A DNA stretch of 9,192 bases from Planctomycetota bacterium. Its GTDB lineage: Bacteria > Planctomycetota > MHYJ01 > JACPRB01. Positions 1 through 6,177 of the stretch are shown here, one piece after another. Position 1 is the first letter of the stretch. Each line of letters begins with the position of its first letter. The translations under genes were made by a program, and so were the position numbers. Location of the stretch: the NCBI GenBank assembly GCA_016200125.1, contig JACQFK010000041.1, forward strand, positions 1 to 9,192, in the 5' to 3' direction. The notes beneath the pieces were generated by a model that saw only the letters and a program-made list of their open reading frames with translations, ran no database searches and was not told where the DNA came from.

Positions 1-627
1 CTTGACGTCCGCCTCGGAGACCCCCAGCGCCGCGGCCACCTCCCCGTAGGAGGGCGCCTCCTTCGCGGTGAAACTGAGATGGAGCCGCAGGGCCTCGAAT
101 TCCGCGGCGCGGCCGGAGTCGGCGAAGTCGCGCTTCAGCGCCTGCAGCGCCTGCGCCATCACCCGGAGCGCCCAGTCCCGCCGGAAGGCGCGGTCGAGCG
201 AATCGGGCGACGCCGGCTCGCGCGACATCTCCGATTCCGCCGAGGCGAAGTCGAGGGAGAAGCCCTGCCGCCCGCCGCCCCGCTTGAGCGCCTGGGCGCG
301 GTCGTGCTCGTCGGCCATGAAATGTTCGAGCGCGGTGAGCAGGAAGGTCCGGAAGCGGCCGCGGCCGCGCTCGACGTACTGGAGGAAGTTGCGCTCGAGG
401 AGCGCCGTGAAGAAGCCCTGGGCGAGATCCTTCCCCGTCTCGCGGTCGTTCCCCCGGCGGCGGATGAAGAGATAGACCGGCTTCCAGTAGGCCTCGATCA
501 GCTGCTGCATCGCGTCGCGGCGGTCGGCGGCTGCGGGATCCTTGGCCGCGAGGACGACGGTCCACAGAGTGGACTGGAAGCCCTTCTTCGGACCTCCGAT
601 GGCGGTGTCGTCGCCCGCCGGGGTCAC
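1..627 (-). CDS. ECF-type RNA polymerase sigma factor, planctomycete type (3' end cut by window edge)
   Basis: This protein would redirect RNA polymerase to a specific set of promoters. The visible 209 residues read without a stop from a GTG at 627 to base 1. After a short N-terminus comes a sigma region 2-like stretch (about residues 37-112) with AYWKPVYLFIRRRG, DLAQGFFTALLERN and GRFRTFLL followed by RDRAQALKRGGG-type sequence (here DRAQALKRGGG). This pattern is typical of the large ECF group found in Planctomycetota. Sigma region 4 begins near residue 143, and its helix-turn-helix (SYGEVAAALGVSEADVK) is cut by the window edge. The GTG start is chosen because it overlaps the stop of the upstream gene by 4 bases (GTGA), which suggests translational coupling with the secreted lectin-like protein. 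The family and start context are seen in the sequence. The target regulon is unknown. In planctomycetes such sigma genes are often followed by a serine/threonine kinase gene, which would lie beyond base 1. Confidence 0.88.
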   Translation of the reverse strand, partial: MTPAGDDTAIGGPKKGFQSTLWTVVLAAKDPAAADRRDAMQQLIEAYWKPVYLFIRRRGNDRETGKDLAQGFFTALLERNFLQYVERGRGRFRTFLLTALEHFMADEHDRAQALKRGGGRQGFSLDFASAESEMSREPASPDSLDRAFRRDWALRVMAQALQALKRDFADSGRAAEFEALRLHLSFTAKEAPSYGEVAAALGVSEADVK

Positions 628-2102
628 CGGAGCTTCTTCCCTTTGCCCGAGATCTCGGTCAGCTCGACGCGCTGGAACTCCGTGGCGCTCTCCCAGCAGG
701 CCACGCCGAGCACCTGCTCCGACCGCAGCTTCCAGTCCGGATTCATCGACAGATCGGAGTAGTCGGTCTTCCAGTCCCTCACGAGCTTGCCGTTGAAGAA
801 GACGCGGACCCGATCTTTCCGCACCTCGATCAGCGACGTGTGGGGCCCCGGGTCGTCCTGCGAGGAGGCCAGCTCGGTGATCGAAGGATTGGCGGCCTGG
901 GTGATCCACTGCCCGCGGCAGAGGCCGAAGGCGCCGCGAGACTGAGCCAGCTCCATGATCCAGAGGAAGCCCTTTCCCTGGCGGCTGAGCACCTGGCTGA
1001 CGTTGTTGGAGCCCGACAGCCTGGTGAAGACGACCTTGAAGTCGTACTCTGCGGGCGGCTGATAGGGGAATTCAAGGCGGACGAATTTTCCCAGCGGCGA
1101 CTGAAGCTTGCCGTCCTCGAGCTTCCAGGCGCCCGCCACCGCGTCCTTGGCCGGATCGGCCATCTTGAGGAGATTCACGTAGCCGGGCTGAAGGGCCTCG
1201 AGATCGTCGAGCCGTTTCTGGAGGCGCACCTTGAGGAGGCCCGTGGCGGACGGAGCGGCGAGGTCCGCCCAGTACTTGGACCGCGCGAAAATGCGCTCTT
1301 TCCTCCAGGGGCTCTTCTCCTTCTGGCCGAGGTCCCACCAGAGATCCGCGAGCTCGATCTGCGCCGCCGCCTCCTGCGGCTTGAGCGCTTCCTTCTCCGC
1401 CGCCGTCTTGAGCGGAGGCTTGGCGCCGGCGATGAGATGGGGCAGTCCGCCGATGCAGTCGCCCTTGACGAAGCAGAGGTAGCGGCCGATCGCTTCGCCG
1501 TCGCCGGCGCCGGGCTTTTCCAGGAGCGGCTTCACCCGCGCGGCTTCCGCCTTGAGCGACGCGGCCTCGGCCTTCATCTCGGCGGCGCGGGCGGACAGCG
1601 CCGCGTCCTGGGCCAGCTTCGCGAAGGCCTCGGCCTTCTGCGCCGCGGCGGAGGCGGTCTCGAAGTTCTCGGCCCCGACGGCGTCCGTGACCAGCGCGAG
1701 GCAGGCCCGGGCGGCCGCGCGGGCGCCGTCGGGATCCTTGATCGCGAGCTTGCCGAAGACGGCGAGCTTGAGGGCGGGGCCGTCGACGGCGAAGGCCTTC
1801 GCCGTCTCGTCCGCCGCCCGGATCGCGATCTCCGCGTCGCCCCCCGAGACGGCGATCTCGCGCGCCTCCTTGAGCAGGACGAACTTCGAGACCGCGTCGT
1901 CCGCCGTCTCGATCCCGCTCTGCAGCAGCTTCCGGGCGAAGGCCAGCTGCTCCGCGGGAAGCTTCTTGGCGTACTCCTCCTTGAAGAGGTCTTTGACCTT
2001 CTTGAGCGTCTCCTTCTGCGCGGCGGCGTCGGGTTCCGGGGGGAGCGCCGCCTGGGCCTGGAGGAGAAGCGCACAGAGCAGCCCTGCGAACCGCGACGGC
2101 AT
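624..2102 (-). CDS. Secreted planctomycete protein: alpha-helical region plus lectin-like (LamG/DUF1080-like) C-terminal domain
   Basis: The protein has 492 residues. A short signal peptide (about residues 1-19, hydrophobic core AGLLCALLLQAQA) indicates export. Residues 24-305 are rich in Ala, Lys, Glu and Leu and look like helical, TPR-like packing. They include ETADDAVSKFVLLKEAREIA and, near 210-300, a KGDCIGGLPHLIAG ... LADLWWDLGQKE ... KVRLQKRLDDLE pattern that recurs in planctomycete exported proteins. Residues 318-485 look like a beta-sandwich of the concanavalin/LamG or 3-keto-disaccharide hydrolase (DUF1080) type, with AWKLEDGKLQS, RLEFPYQPPAEYDFKVVF and VRVFFNGKLVRDW. That suggests carbohydrate binding, but I see no catalytic residues I can name. 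The ATG at 2102 has a strong GGGAGG site 6 bases upstream and a TATAAT box before it. The gene's TGA overlaps the GTG of the ECF sigma gene, so the two are probably co-transcribed and coupled. The fold is inferred by eye and the function is not known. Confidence 0.8.
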   Translation of the reverse strand: MPSRFAGLLCALLLQAQAALPPEPDAAAQKETLKKVKDLFKEEYAKKLPAEQLAFARKLLQSGIETADDAVSKFVLLKEAREIAVSGGDAEIAIRAADETAKAFAVDGPALKLAVFGKLAIKDPDGARAAARACLALVTDAVGAENFETASAAAQKAEAFAKLAQDAALSARAAEMKAEAASLKAEAARVKPLLEKPGAGDGEAIGRYLCFVKGDCIGGLPHLIAGAKPPLKTAAEKEALKPQEAAAQIELADLWWDLGQKEKSPWRKERIFARSKYWADLAAPSATGLLKVRLQKRLDDLEALQPGYVNLLKMADPAKDAVAGAWKLEDGKLQSPLGKFVRLEFPYQPPAEYDFKVVFTRLSGSNNVSQVLSRQGKGFLWIMELAQSRGAFGLCRGQWITQAANPSITELASSQDDPGPHTSLIEVRKDRVRVFFNGKLVRDWKTDYSDLSMNPDWKLRSEQVLGVACWESATEFQRVELTEISGKGKKLR

Positions 2103-2108
2103 CCCGTT

Positions 2109-2131
2109 CCTCCCGAGTTCAACGTATTATA
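2109..2131 (-). promoter_or_regulatory. Promoter -10 box and ribosome binding site of the lectin-like/sigma operon
   Basis: On the minus strand a perfect TATAAT occupies 2131-2126, and GGGAGG at 2114-2109 is followed by 6 bases and the ATG at 2102. The predicted transcription start is near 2119, giving a leader of under 20 bases. The -35 region is poor: the best candidate is GTGATC with a 16-base spacer. An activator or an alternative sigma factor is therefore possible. The box sits in the 47-base gap after the dehydratase's restored stop codon, so the lectin-like/sigma pair can be transcribed apart from the genes upstream. Confidence 0.6.
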
Positions 2132-2963
2132 CGCCTCGGGAGGCGGGGATCACGCCACGCTGTTCGTCAGCGTGCCGATCGGGGGGATCGTGATGCGGAT
2201 CTCGTCGCCGGCTCGGAGCGTGAACGCGTCGCCCGGGACGATGCCGGTCCCCGTCGAAAGGAAACAGCCCGACGGGAAGCTGTTGTCGCGCCAGAGCCAC
2301 TCCACAAGCGATTGCGGCGTGCGCTTCAGGCGGTCGAGCGCCGTCGCTGCCGTCCCTGAGGATTTCGATCCTGATCTCCGTGGCGGGCGGCGGCATCTCC
2401 TCGGAGACGAGGATGCAGGGGCCCAGGCCGCAGCTCCGGTCGTAGACCTTCGCCTGCGGCAGGTAGAGCGGGTTCTCGCCCTCGATGTCGCGCGAGCTCA
2501 TGTCGTTGCAGATGGTCCAGCCGATGATCCGACCCGCGGCGTTCACGACCACCGCGAGCTCCGGCTCCGGAACGTTCCACTTCGAGTCCTTGCGGATCCG
2601 CACCTTCTGCCCGGGTCCGGCGACGCGGTGGGGCGTCGACTTGAAGAAGATCTCGGGACGGTCGGCGTCGTAGACCCGCGCGTAGAAGTCGCCTCCGCCG
2701 GCGGCCTTCGACTCCTCCATGCGCGCGTCGCGGCCGCGGTAGTAGGTGACCCCCGCCGCCCAGACCTCCTGGGATCCGATCGGCGCGAGCAGCGGCGCGC
2801 GGGCGGGATCGAACTTGATCGGCGTCGCCGCCTTCAGAGACTTCGCCAGGTGGGCCCCCAGGTTCTTGCGGTTGAACAGCGCGTCCCAGTCCATGTCCTT
2901 GAGGAGGGCCGCCTTGCCGGCCTCCTCGGCGACGAGCCCCTTCGGGGTGCGGTAGAGTCTCAT
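2127..2963 (-). CDS. FAH-family enzyme, 2-keto-3-deoxy-D-arabinonate dehydratase-like, with frameshifted C-terminus
   Basis: Members of this branch of the fumarylacetoacetate hydrolase superfamily dehydrate 2-keto-3-deoxy pentonates to 2-oxoglutarate semialdehyde in non-phosphorylative pentose catabolism. The resemblance is strong through residue 205: MRLYRTPKG start, [34 protein letters not shown], the metal-ligand glutamates in VPEPELAVV (E133, E135), the aspartate in [10 protein letters not shown] (D154), then [20 protein letters not shown]. After LRDGSDG (near base 2340) the frame changes. The open frame runs on to 2127 with unrelated Arg/His/Pro-rich sequence, while the expected C-terminus is in the neighbouring frame (separate entry). 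ATG 2963 is chosen because family homology begins there. A GAGGT lies about 13 bases upstream, which is rather far. No pentose or pentonate genes are nearby, so the exact substrate is uncertain. The product as written is probably inactive, unless the shift is a sequencing or assembly error. Confidence 0.75.
   Translation of the reverse strand: MRLYRTPKGLVAEEAGKAALLKDMDWDALFNRKNLGAHLAKSLKAATPIKFDPARAPLLAPIGSQEVWAAGVTYYRGRDARMEESKAAGGGDFYARVYDADRPEIFFKSTPHRVAGPGQKVRIRKDSKWNVPEPELAVVVNAAGRIIGWTICNDMSSRDIEGENPLYLPQAKVYDRSCGLGPCILVSEEMPPPATEIRIEILRDGSDGARPPEAHAAIACGVALARQQLPVGLFPFDGDRHRPGRRVHAPSRRRDPHHDPPDRHADEQRGVIPASRGV
2132..2145. repeat. Perfect 6-bp inverted repeat just upstream of the -10 box
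   Basis: CGCCTC-GG-GAGGCG is a perfect palindrome directly next to the TATAAT box, in the -10/-35 spacer. Its position fits an operator. It is too short and its loop too tight to be a convincing terminator of the upstream dehydratase gene. In a GC-rich genome a 14-base palindrome could also be chance. Confidence 0.3.
2150..2338 (-). pseudogene. Out-of-frame C-terminal segment of the dehydratase-like gene
   Basis: One base off the main frame, bases 2338-2150 encode [19 protein letters not shown], then a [14 protein letters not shown] segment and [17 protein letters not shown] followed by TGA. This is the canonical FAH-family ending, including the STGTGIVPG loop and the IG-T-L-N tail. Joining it to the upstream part gives about 270 residues. 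By comparison with the usual 'RDG - fEGe - s - lkR' connection of the family, roughly 5-8 residues are also missing at the junction (2336-2347). That fits a deletion of 3n+2 bases rather than a single-base slip. Confidence 0.75.
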
Positions 2964-2984
2964 GGCCGGGCATCTTACCTCGCG

Positions 2985-3011
2985 CGACAAAATAGACGGT
3001 CTATTTTGTCG
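2985..3011. promoter_or_regulatory. 27-bp near-perfect palindrome, candidate operator
   Basis: CGACAAAATAGAC, a single central G, then GTCTATTTTGTCG: both 13-base arms match perfectly. It is AT-rich in a GC-rich region. It lies 6 bases past the stop of the LRR gene and starts 22 bases upstream of the dehydratase ATG. A one-base centre cannot form a good hairpin loop, and no T-run follows on either strand, so a dimeric-regulator binding site is more likely than a terminator. The central TAGAC-N-GTCTA core resembles many TetR-family operators. That is inference, and no regulator gene is in the window. Confidence 0.6.
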
Positions 3012-3016
3012 ACGGG

Positions 3017-4867
3017 TCAGTAGGGAAAGTAGCGGCCCGGCAGTTGATCCCCGAGGGCCTTCATCCCCTCGAGGGTGACCGGCTTGCTGTAAATGTTGAG
3101 GCGGCGGAGATTCTTCAGTCCCTTGAGGGAGAGCAGTCCTTCGTCGGTGATCTTGCCCTCCTCCCGCCACTGGTAGAACGCCAGGAACTCGACGTCCTTG
3201 ATCCCGGCGAGCGCCGCCAGCCCGGCGTCGTCGAGCGAGCAATAGGTGAAGTGGAGCTCCCGGAGCGCGGGGGCACGGGCGAGCGCCTTCCACCCCGCGG
3301 GCGTGACCTCCTTCAGCTCGCTGAGCCGGAGGGACCTCAGTTTCGGCAGCCTCGCGATCGCCACGAGCCCGGCATCGGTGATGGAAGACTGGCCTCCGAA
3401 ATCGAACTCCTCCAGATTGTCGAGACCCGAGAGCGCCTGGAGCGCCTGGTCGCTGATCTTTTTCCCGCCGTGGAGTTCGAGGAAGGTGAGCGATTTCAGG
3501 GCGCCGATGTGGCCGGCGCCTTCGTCCGTCATCAGCGCCGCCCGGGAGATCTCGAGCCTTCTGAGTTTGGCAAGCCCTTTCAGCTGCTCGAACCCGCGAT
3601 CGGTCATCTTCTCGGCGCGGATGCAGAGGGAGCTCAGCGCCGGGAGCGCCGCCAGCGCGGGGACGGCGCCGTCCCCGAATCCGCTCTCGCAGAGATGGAG
3701 CGTCTCGAGCGAGGTGAAGCGCGCGAGCTCCTTCACGCCGTCGTCCGACAGGAACGCTCCGCGGACCCGGAGCTTCCGGATCCCGGCCGGAAGCGCCGCA
3801 AGGTCGGGCAGGCTCCACGCTTCGGACAGGATCTCCTTCGAGTACCCCATATAGAAGAAGGGCTCCCTCGGAGAGGGCAAATCGAGCCGCCGCAGTCCGT
3901 GTCCGCTCGGTCCGGACCCGTTCGAGCCCCAGGACCTCACCCCGCCCGTCGTATCTTTGGGGATGAAGACGCCAGAGTTCAGGGAGACGCCGGCGTGAGT
4001 CTCGGCGGGATCGAGCCCGCTCGAGACGGAGAAGTAGCCCCTGAAGGTGCGTATCCGCCCCTCCGGATGATCCACGCAGTGGACCCGGATGTGAAAACCC
4101 TGAGGAATCGATTCGCTCCAGCGATCCCGGATCGGGCCGTAGGTCATTTCGATCCCGTCCAGGTAAGGCGTCGCCGCATCCTTCGGGGGAAGTTCCGGGT
4201 TCGCCAGCACCTTCTGGAGGGCCGAGTCGGCGGGAAACTGCGGTGCGGCCACGGCTTCCCGGAGGGTCATGGAGAACCGGGCGTCCAGCCCGATCGAGGC
4301 GGCCTCCAAAGACCACAGGGTCCGCTGATCGGGAACCGCCGCTCGCTTGAGCTTGAATTCGAAGAAGAGGTCCAGGGCTCGGCCCTGGGGGGTGGAAACC
4401 GCGGCCTTCCGGGCCAGGTACCGATAGGTGATTTCCGACTCCCGCTCCCACACGTCCGTCACGACGATCTTCTGCCGTTCCAGCGAGGCCAGGAGATCCT
4501 GCCACGAGCGTCCGGCCACCGCCTTCTCAAGCCACTTCTGGGCTTTCCAGAGGAAGCGCTGGTGCGAGTCCATTTCCTCCGCGGCCAGGCGGTCGAGGAC
4601 GTCGGCGACCGCTTCGAAGCCGGAGTCCATCGCCTCGAGGATCCGGCGGGCCCGGCCGGCGATCTCGGGATCGGGGTTCTTCGCCGTCCGCTCGACCGCC
4701 TCGCGCACGCTGCGGCCGCGGCGGGTCAGTTCCTGCGACGCGGCCTCCCGTTCCTCCCTCGAGTCGCTTCCCAGCTTCTTCAGGAGGCTCTCGACCTCCT
4801 CCTGCGCGGCGGCCGGAATCGCCAGGGCCGCGAGGAGGATCAGGGCCAGCCGGCAGGGGCAATCCAT
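3017..4867 (-). CDS. Secreted protein with HEAT-like segment and F-box-type leucine-rich repeats
   Basis: The protein has 616 residues. Residues 1-21 form a signal peptide ([17 protein letters not shown]), so the product is exported. Residues 24-80 read as a HEAT/armadillo-like pair of helices ([20 protein letters not shown] ... [15 protein letters not shown]), common at the front of planctomycete exported proteins. Residues 85-345 are an unrecognised region, probably mixed alpha/beta. From about 350 to 605 there are about ten leucine-rich repeats of 23-26 residues with the cysteine-containing/F-box style signature, for example [40 protein letters not shown] and [20 protein letters not shown]. 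These fold into a curved solenoid that usually binds proteins. No catalytic motif is seen and the ligand is unknown. The start at 4867 gives a complete signal peptide. Its ribosome site is weak (GGGAC close to the ATG). It is divergent from the lipoprotein gene across 80 bases. Confidence 0.82.
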   Translation of the reverse strand: MDCPCRLALILLAALAIPAAAQEEVESLLKKLGSDSREEREAASQELTRRGRSVREAVERTAKNPDPEIAGRARRILEAMDSGFEAVADVLDRLAAEEMDSHQRFLWKAQKWLEKAVAGRSWQDLLASLERQKIVVTDVWERESEITYRYLARKAAVSTPQGRALDLFFEFKLKRAAVPDQRTLWSLEAASIGLDARFSMTLREAVAAPQFPADSALQKVLANPELPPKDAATPYLDGIEMTYGPIRDRWSESIPQGFHIRVHCVDHPEGRIRTFRGYFSVSSGLDPAETHAGVSLNSGVFIPKDTTGGVRSWGSNGSGPSGHGLRRLDLPSPREPFFYMGYSKEILSEAWSLPDLAALPAGIRKLRVRGAFLSDDGVKELARFTSLETLHLCESGFGDGAVPALAALPALSSLCIRAEKMTDRGFEQLKGLAKLRRLEISRAALMTDEGAGHIGALKSLTFLELHGGKKISDQALQALSGLDNLEEFDFGGQSSITDAGLVAIARLPKLRSLRLSELKEVTPAGWKALARAPALRELHFTYCSLDDAGLAALAGIKDVEFLAFYQWREEGKITDEGLLSLKGLKNLRRLNIYSKPVTLEGMKALGDQLPGRYFPY

Positions 4868-4912
4868 GTCCCATTAGACGCTCTTGAAGCGCCCTTTCTC
4901 GCCTCGATCGGG

Positions 4913-4940
4913 TATACTAGTCACACTGGAATTCTGGAGG
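4913..4940 (+). promoter_or_regulatory. -10 box and strong ribosome binding site of the zinc-ribbon lipoprotein gene
   Basis: TATACT at 4913-4918 matches the -10 consensus at five of six positions, and GGAGG at 4936-4940 lies 7 bases before the ATG at 4948. I see no good -35 at 15-18 bases. The same AT-rich patch reads TAGTAT on the other strand and could serve the divergent LRR gene, so the two promoters may overlap. Confidence 0.5.
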
Positions 4941-4947
4941 GAGAGCC

Positions 4948-5337
4948 ATGAAGAGAATCCCGGTTGCGCTGCTGATCCTCGGCCTGGCGTCCTGCGCCTC
5001 GTCGGCCGAACCCACGATCGTCAAGAAGCCCCACACCCGCATCGCCAAGGCCGGAATCCTGCCCAGCCGGGAGATTCCGCACGAGCGCGACGGCATCCCC
5101 CTGGACGCCACGGGGGCCATCATGTTCGTCTGCGCGGGGAGCGACAAGCACGAGGACAAGGAGGTCCTGATCTCCAAGTGCCCGAGCTGCTCCGAGACGA
5201 ACTACTTCTACTGGGATTCGGGCAATGCCCAGTTCGTCTGCTTCGCCTGCACGAAGCCCGTGGACAACTCGGTCGTCCGCTGCGGCGAGTGCGGGAAGCA
5301 GCCCCTCAAGGTCCGGACCCGGGCGACGCCGAAGTAG
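4948..5337 (+). CDS. Predicted lipoprotein with three CxxC motifs (exported zinc ribbon)
   Basis: The protein has 129 residues. The N-terminus has the lipoprotein pattern: KR, a hydrophobic core, then LASC with the lipidated cysteine at position 16. The mature part carries CPSC (C78, C81), CFAC (C98, C101) and CGEC (C112, C115), plus a lone C62. Two CxxC pairs about 17 residues apart, around an aromatic FYW segment, are typical of a zinc ribbon. The third pair may complete a second site or be redox active. Zinc ribbons are usually cytoplasmic, so one placed behind a lipoprotein signal is unusual. The family is not one I recognise and no function is assigned. Strong start signals (GGAGG and a -10 box) support expression. 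The 3' end overlaps the convergent membrane-protein ORF by 32 bases. Confidence 0.78.
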   Translation: MKRIPVALLILGLASCASSAEPTIVKKPHTRIAKAGILPSREIPHERDGIPLDATGAIMFVCAGSDKHEDKEVLISKCPSCSETNYFYWDSGNAQFVCFACTKPVDNSVVRCGECGKQPLKVRTRATPK

Positions 5338-5614
5338 CCCGGTCCTCCCCGCGCCACGCGAAGAGCGCGGCCAGGAGCCAGACCAGCGCCGCGCCCCATT
5401 CGATCGACGTGGCGATGAGGTAGGCCTCGTGCGGCCCGTGGAAGACCGCCCCTTCCCTCACCTGACGGGCCTCCGCGTCGAGCAGCGCGTCGAGCCGGGC
5501 GTGGATCACGAAGGCTCCCGCATGGGCCGCCGCGGTCACGATCCACGACGCCGCCAGCCCCCGACGCGTCCAGGCGCCCGCGCTGCGCCACGACGCCGCG
5601 CCGCTCCAGAACAT
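5306..5614 (-). CDS. Small hypothetical membrane protein (start uncertain, possible frameshift)
   Basis: From the first in-frame ATG (5614) the product has 102 residues. Two membrane segments are visible, near residues 20-37 (LAASWIVTAAAHAGAFVI) and 65-88 (AYLIATSIEWGAALVWLLAALFAW). They are separated by a conserved-looking soluble loop with HARLDALLD and REGAVFHGPHEAY. Another hydrophobic stretch (ALNLIGAGALGLMFW) lies in the same frame just upstream of this ATG but has no start codon of its own. An ATG at 5684 in the adjacent frame (MRIFR) would join it if one base near 5666-5672 were removed, giving about 125 residues and three membrane segments. So either the gene is truncated at 5614 or a one-base error or mutation hides the true start. 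The function is unknown. It is convergent with the zinc-ribbon lipoprotein gene and divergent from the SUI1 gene. Confidence 0.55.
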   Translation of the reverse strand: MFWSGAASWRSAGAWTRRGLAASWIVTAAAHAGAFVIHARLDALLDAEARQVREGAVFHGPHEAYLIATSIEWGAALVWLLAALFAWRGEDRATSASPGSGP

Positions 5615-5718
5615 CAGGCCGAGCGCCCCCGCGCCGATCAGGTTCAGGGCCGCCGTCGCGCGCTGGGTGCCGGAAAATCCGCATCGCCAACACTCTACAC
5701 GGTCCGGGCCGGATGCGC

Positions 5719-5724
5719 TATCAT
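5719..5724 (+). promoter_or_regulatory. -10 box placed for a leaderless SUI1 transcript
   Basis: TATCAT ends 6 bases before the ATG at 5731, so transcription should start at or within a base of the start codon. No Shine-Dalgarno sequence precedes this ATG. This supports ATG 5731 over the in-frame ATG at 5713, which would lie upstream of the transcript. The -35 is weak: TCTACA matches at four positions with a 19-base spacer. Confidence 0.5.
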
Positions 5725-5730
5725 CCCGCC

Positions 5731-6093
5731 ATGCCGCTCGACATCCCCTGCCCGCAGTGCGGGAAGCTGCCGCCTCCCGCCTGCGGCTGCCCGCCGCTGC
5801 CTCCGGGCCCTGCGGATCCTCCGCCCCCCGCGGCGGCTCCCGCGAAGAAGCTGCGGTCGGAGACCATCAAGATGCGGCGCGAGAAGCGGGGCGGCGGCCG
5901 CGAGATCGTGATCCTGGAGGGCTTCCCCAAGGGCGGCTTCGATCTCGACGCGCTCGCCCGCGACCTGAAGCGGCGGCTCGGCACTGGGGGGGCCGTGAAG
6001 GGGTTCACGATCGAGCTCCAGGGGGACCATCGGGATGCGCTCGAAGGCGCGCTGCTCGAACACGGCTTCCGCTCGAAGCGCGCCGGCGGATAA
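5731..6093 (+). CDS. yciH: SUI1/eIF1-family translation factor (YciH-like) with N-terminal zinc knuckle
   Basis: The protein has 120 residues. Residues 45-119 are a full SUI1 domain: RREKRGGGREIVILEGF, DLDALARDLKRRLGTGGAVK, IELQGDHRDALEGALLEHGF and a final SKRAGG. GTGG, the QGDH motif and the terminal K-x-x-GG are hallmarks of eIF1 and its bacterial relative YciH. In eukaryotes and archaea this fold acts at the ribosomal P site to control start-codon choice. The bacterial version is thought to inhibit or proofread initiation, with its role less settled. Before it, C7, C10, C18 and C20 (CPQC ... CGC) form a probable zinc knuckle, followed by a Pro/Ala-rich linker (21-38). The start at 5731 keeps the knuckle complete and fits the leaderless promoter. 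An alternative start at 5713 adds six residues. The gene stands alone, between a divergent membrane-protein gene and the cyclic-di-GMP gene. Confidence 0.88.
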   Translation: MPLDIPCPQCGKLPPPACGCPPLPPGPADPPPPAAAPAKKLRSETIKMRREKRGGGREIVILEGFPKGGFDLDALARDLKRRLGTGGAVKGFTIELQGDHRDALEGALLEHGFRSKRAGG

Positions 6094-6094
6094 G

Positions 6095-6125
6095 TTGTCG
6101 TCGAATTGCATAAGGGCGACGACAA
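6095..6125. repeat. Inverted repeat (9-bp perfect arms, 13-base loop) after SUI1 and before the GGDEF-EAL gene
   Basis: TTGTCGTCG (6095-6103) pairs perfectly with CGACGACAA (6117-6125) around AATTGCATAAGGG. It begins one base after the SUI1 stop codon. The distal arm falls where the -35 region of the next promoter would be (-10 at 6141-6146). It could be a weak terminator for SUI1, though no T-run follows, or a binding site controlling the sensor gene. It shares TTGTCG/CGACAA with the palindrome at 2985-3011. Confidence 0.5.
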
Positions 6126-6140
6126 TTGACCGGCCGCGGA

Positions 6141-6174
6141 TATAATTTATGGGCGAGTCTGGGAACCATAGGGG
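6141..6174 (+). promoter_or_regulatory. TATAAT -10 box and ribosome binding site of the GGDEF-EAL gene
   Basis: A consensus TATAAT spans 6141-6146, with the start of transcription expected near 6153. AGGGG at 6170-6174 lies only 3 bases before the ATG at 6178, closer than usual. No -35 is evident at 16-18 bases, where the arm of the inverted repeat lies instead. This fits control by a factor bound there. Confidence 0.5.
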
Positions 6175-6177
6175 ATC

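Noticed and set aside
2985..3011. The palindrome as an intrinsic terminator of the LRR gene
   Set aside because: The stem is AT-rich, the centre is one base and no T-run follows, so a DNA-binding site is the better reading.
840..3023. Long plus-strand open frame of 727 codons opposite the lectin-like and dehydratase genes
   Set aside because: It is Arg/Leu/Gly/Glu-rich with no domain and is exactly antisense to genes with clear family features. Such frames are common in GC-rich DNA.
2127..4505. A single 792-codon minus-strand frame joining part of the LRR region to the dehydratase
   Set aside because: Only the part after ATG 2963 has family features. The upstream part is out of frame with the LRR protein and low in complexity.
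3044..4951. Plus-strand open frame of 635 codons opposite the LRR gene
   Set aside because: It lies antisense to a protein with a signal peptide and regular leucine-rich repeats, and its own translation has no motif or good start signal.
6126..6146. TTGACC at 6126 as the -35 partner of TATAAT at 6141
   Set aside because: The spacer would be only 9 bases, far from the usual 16-18.
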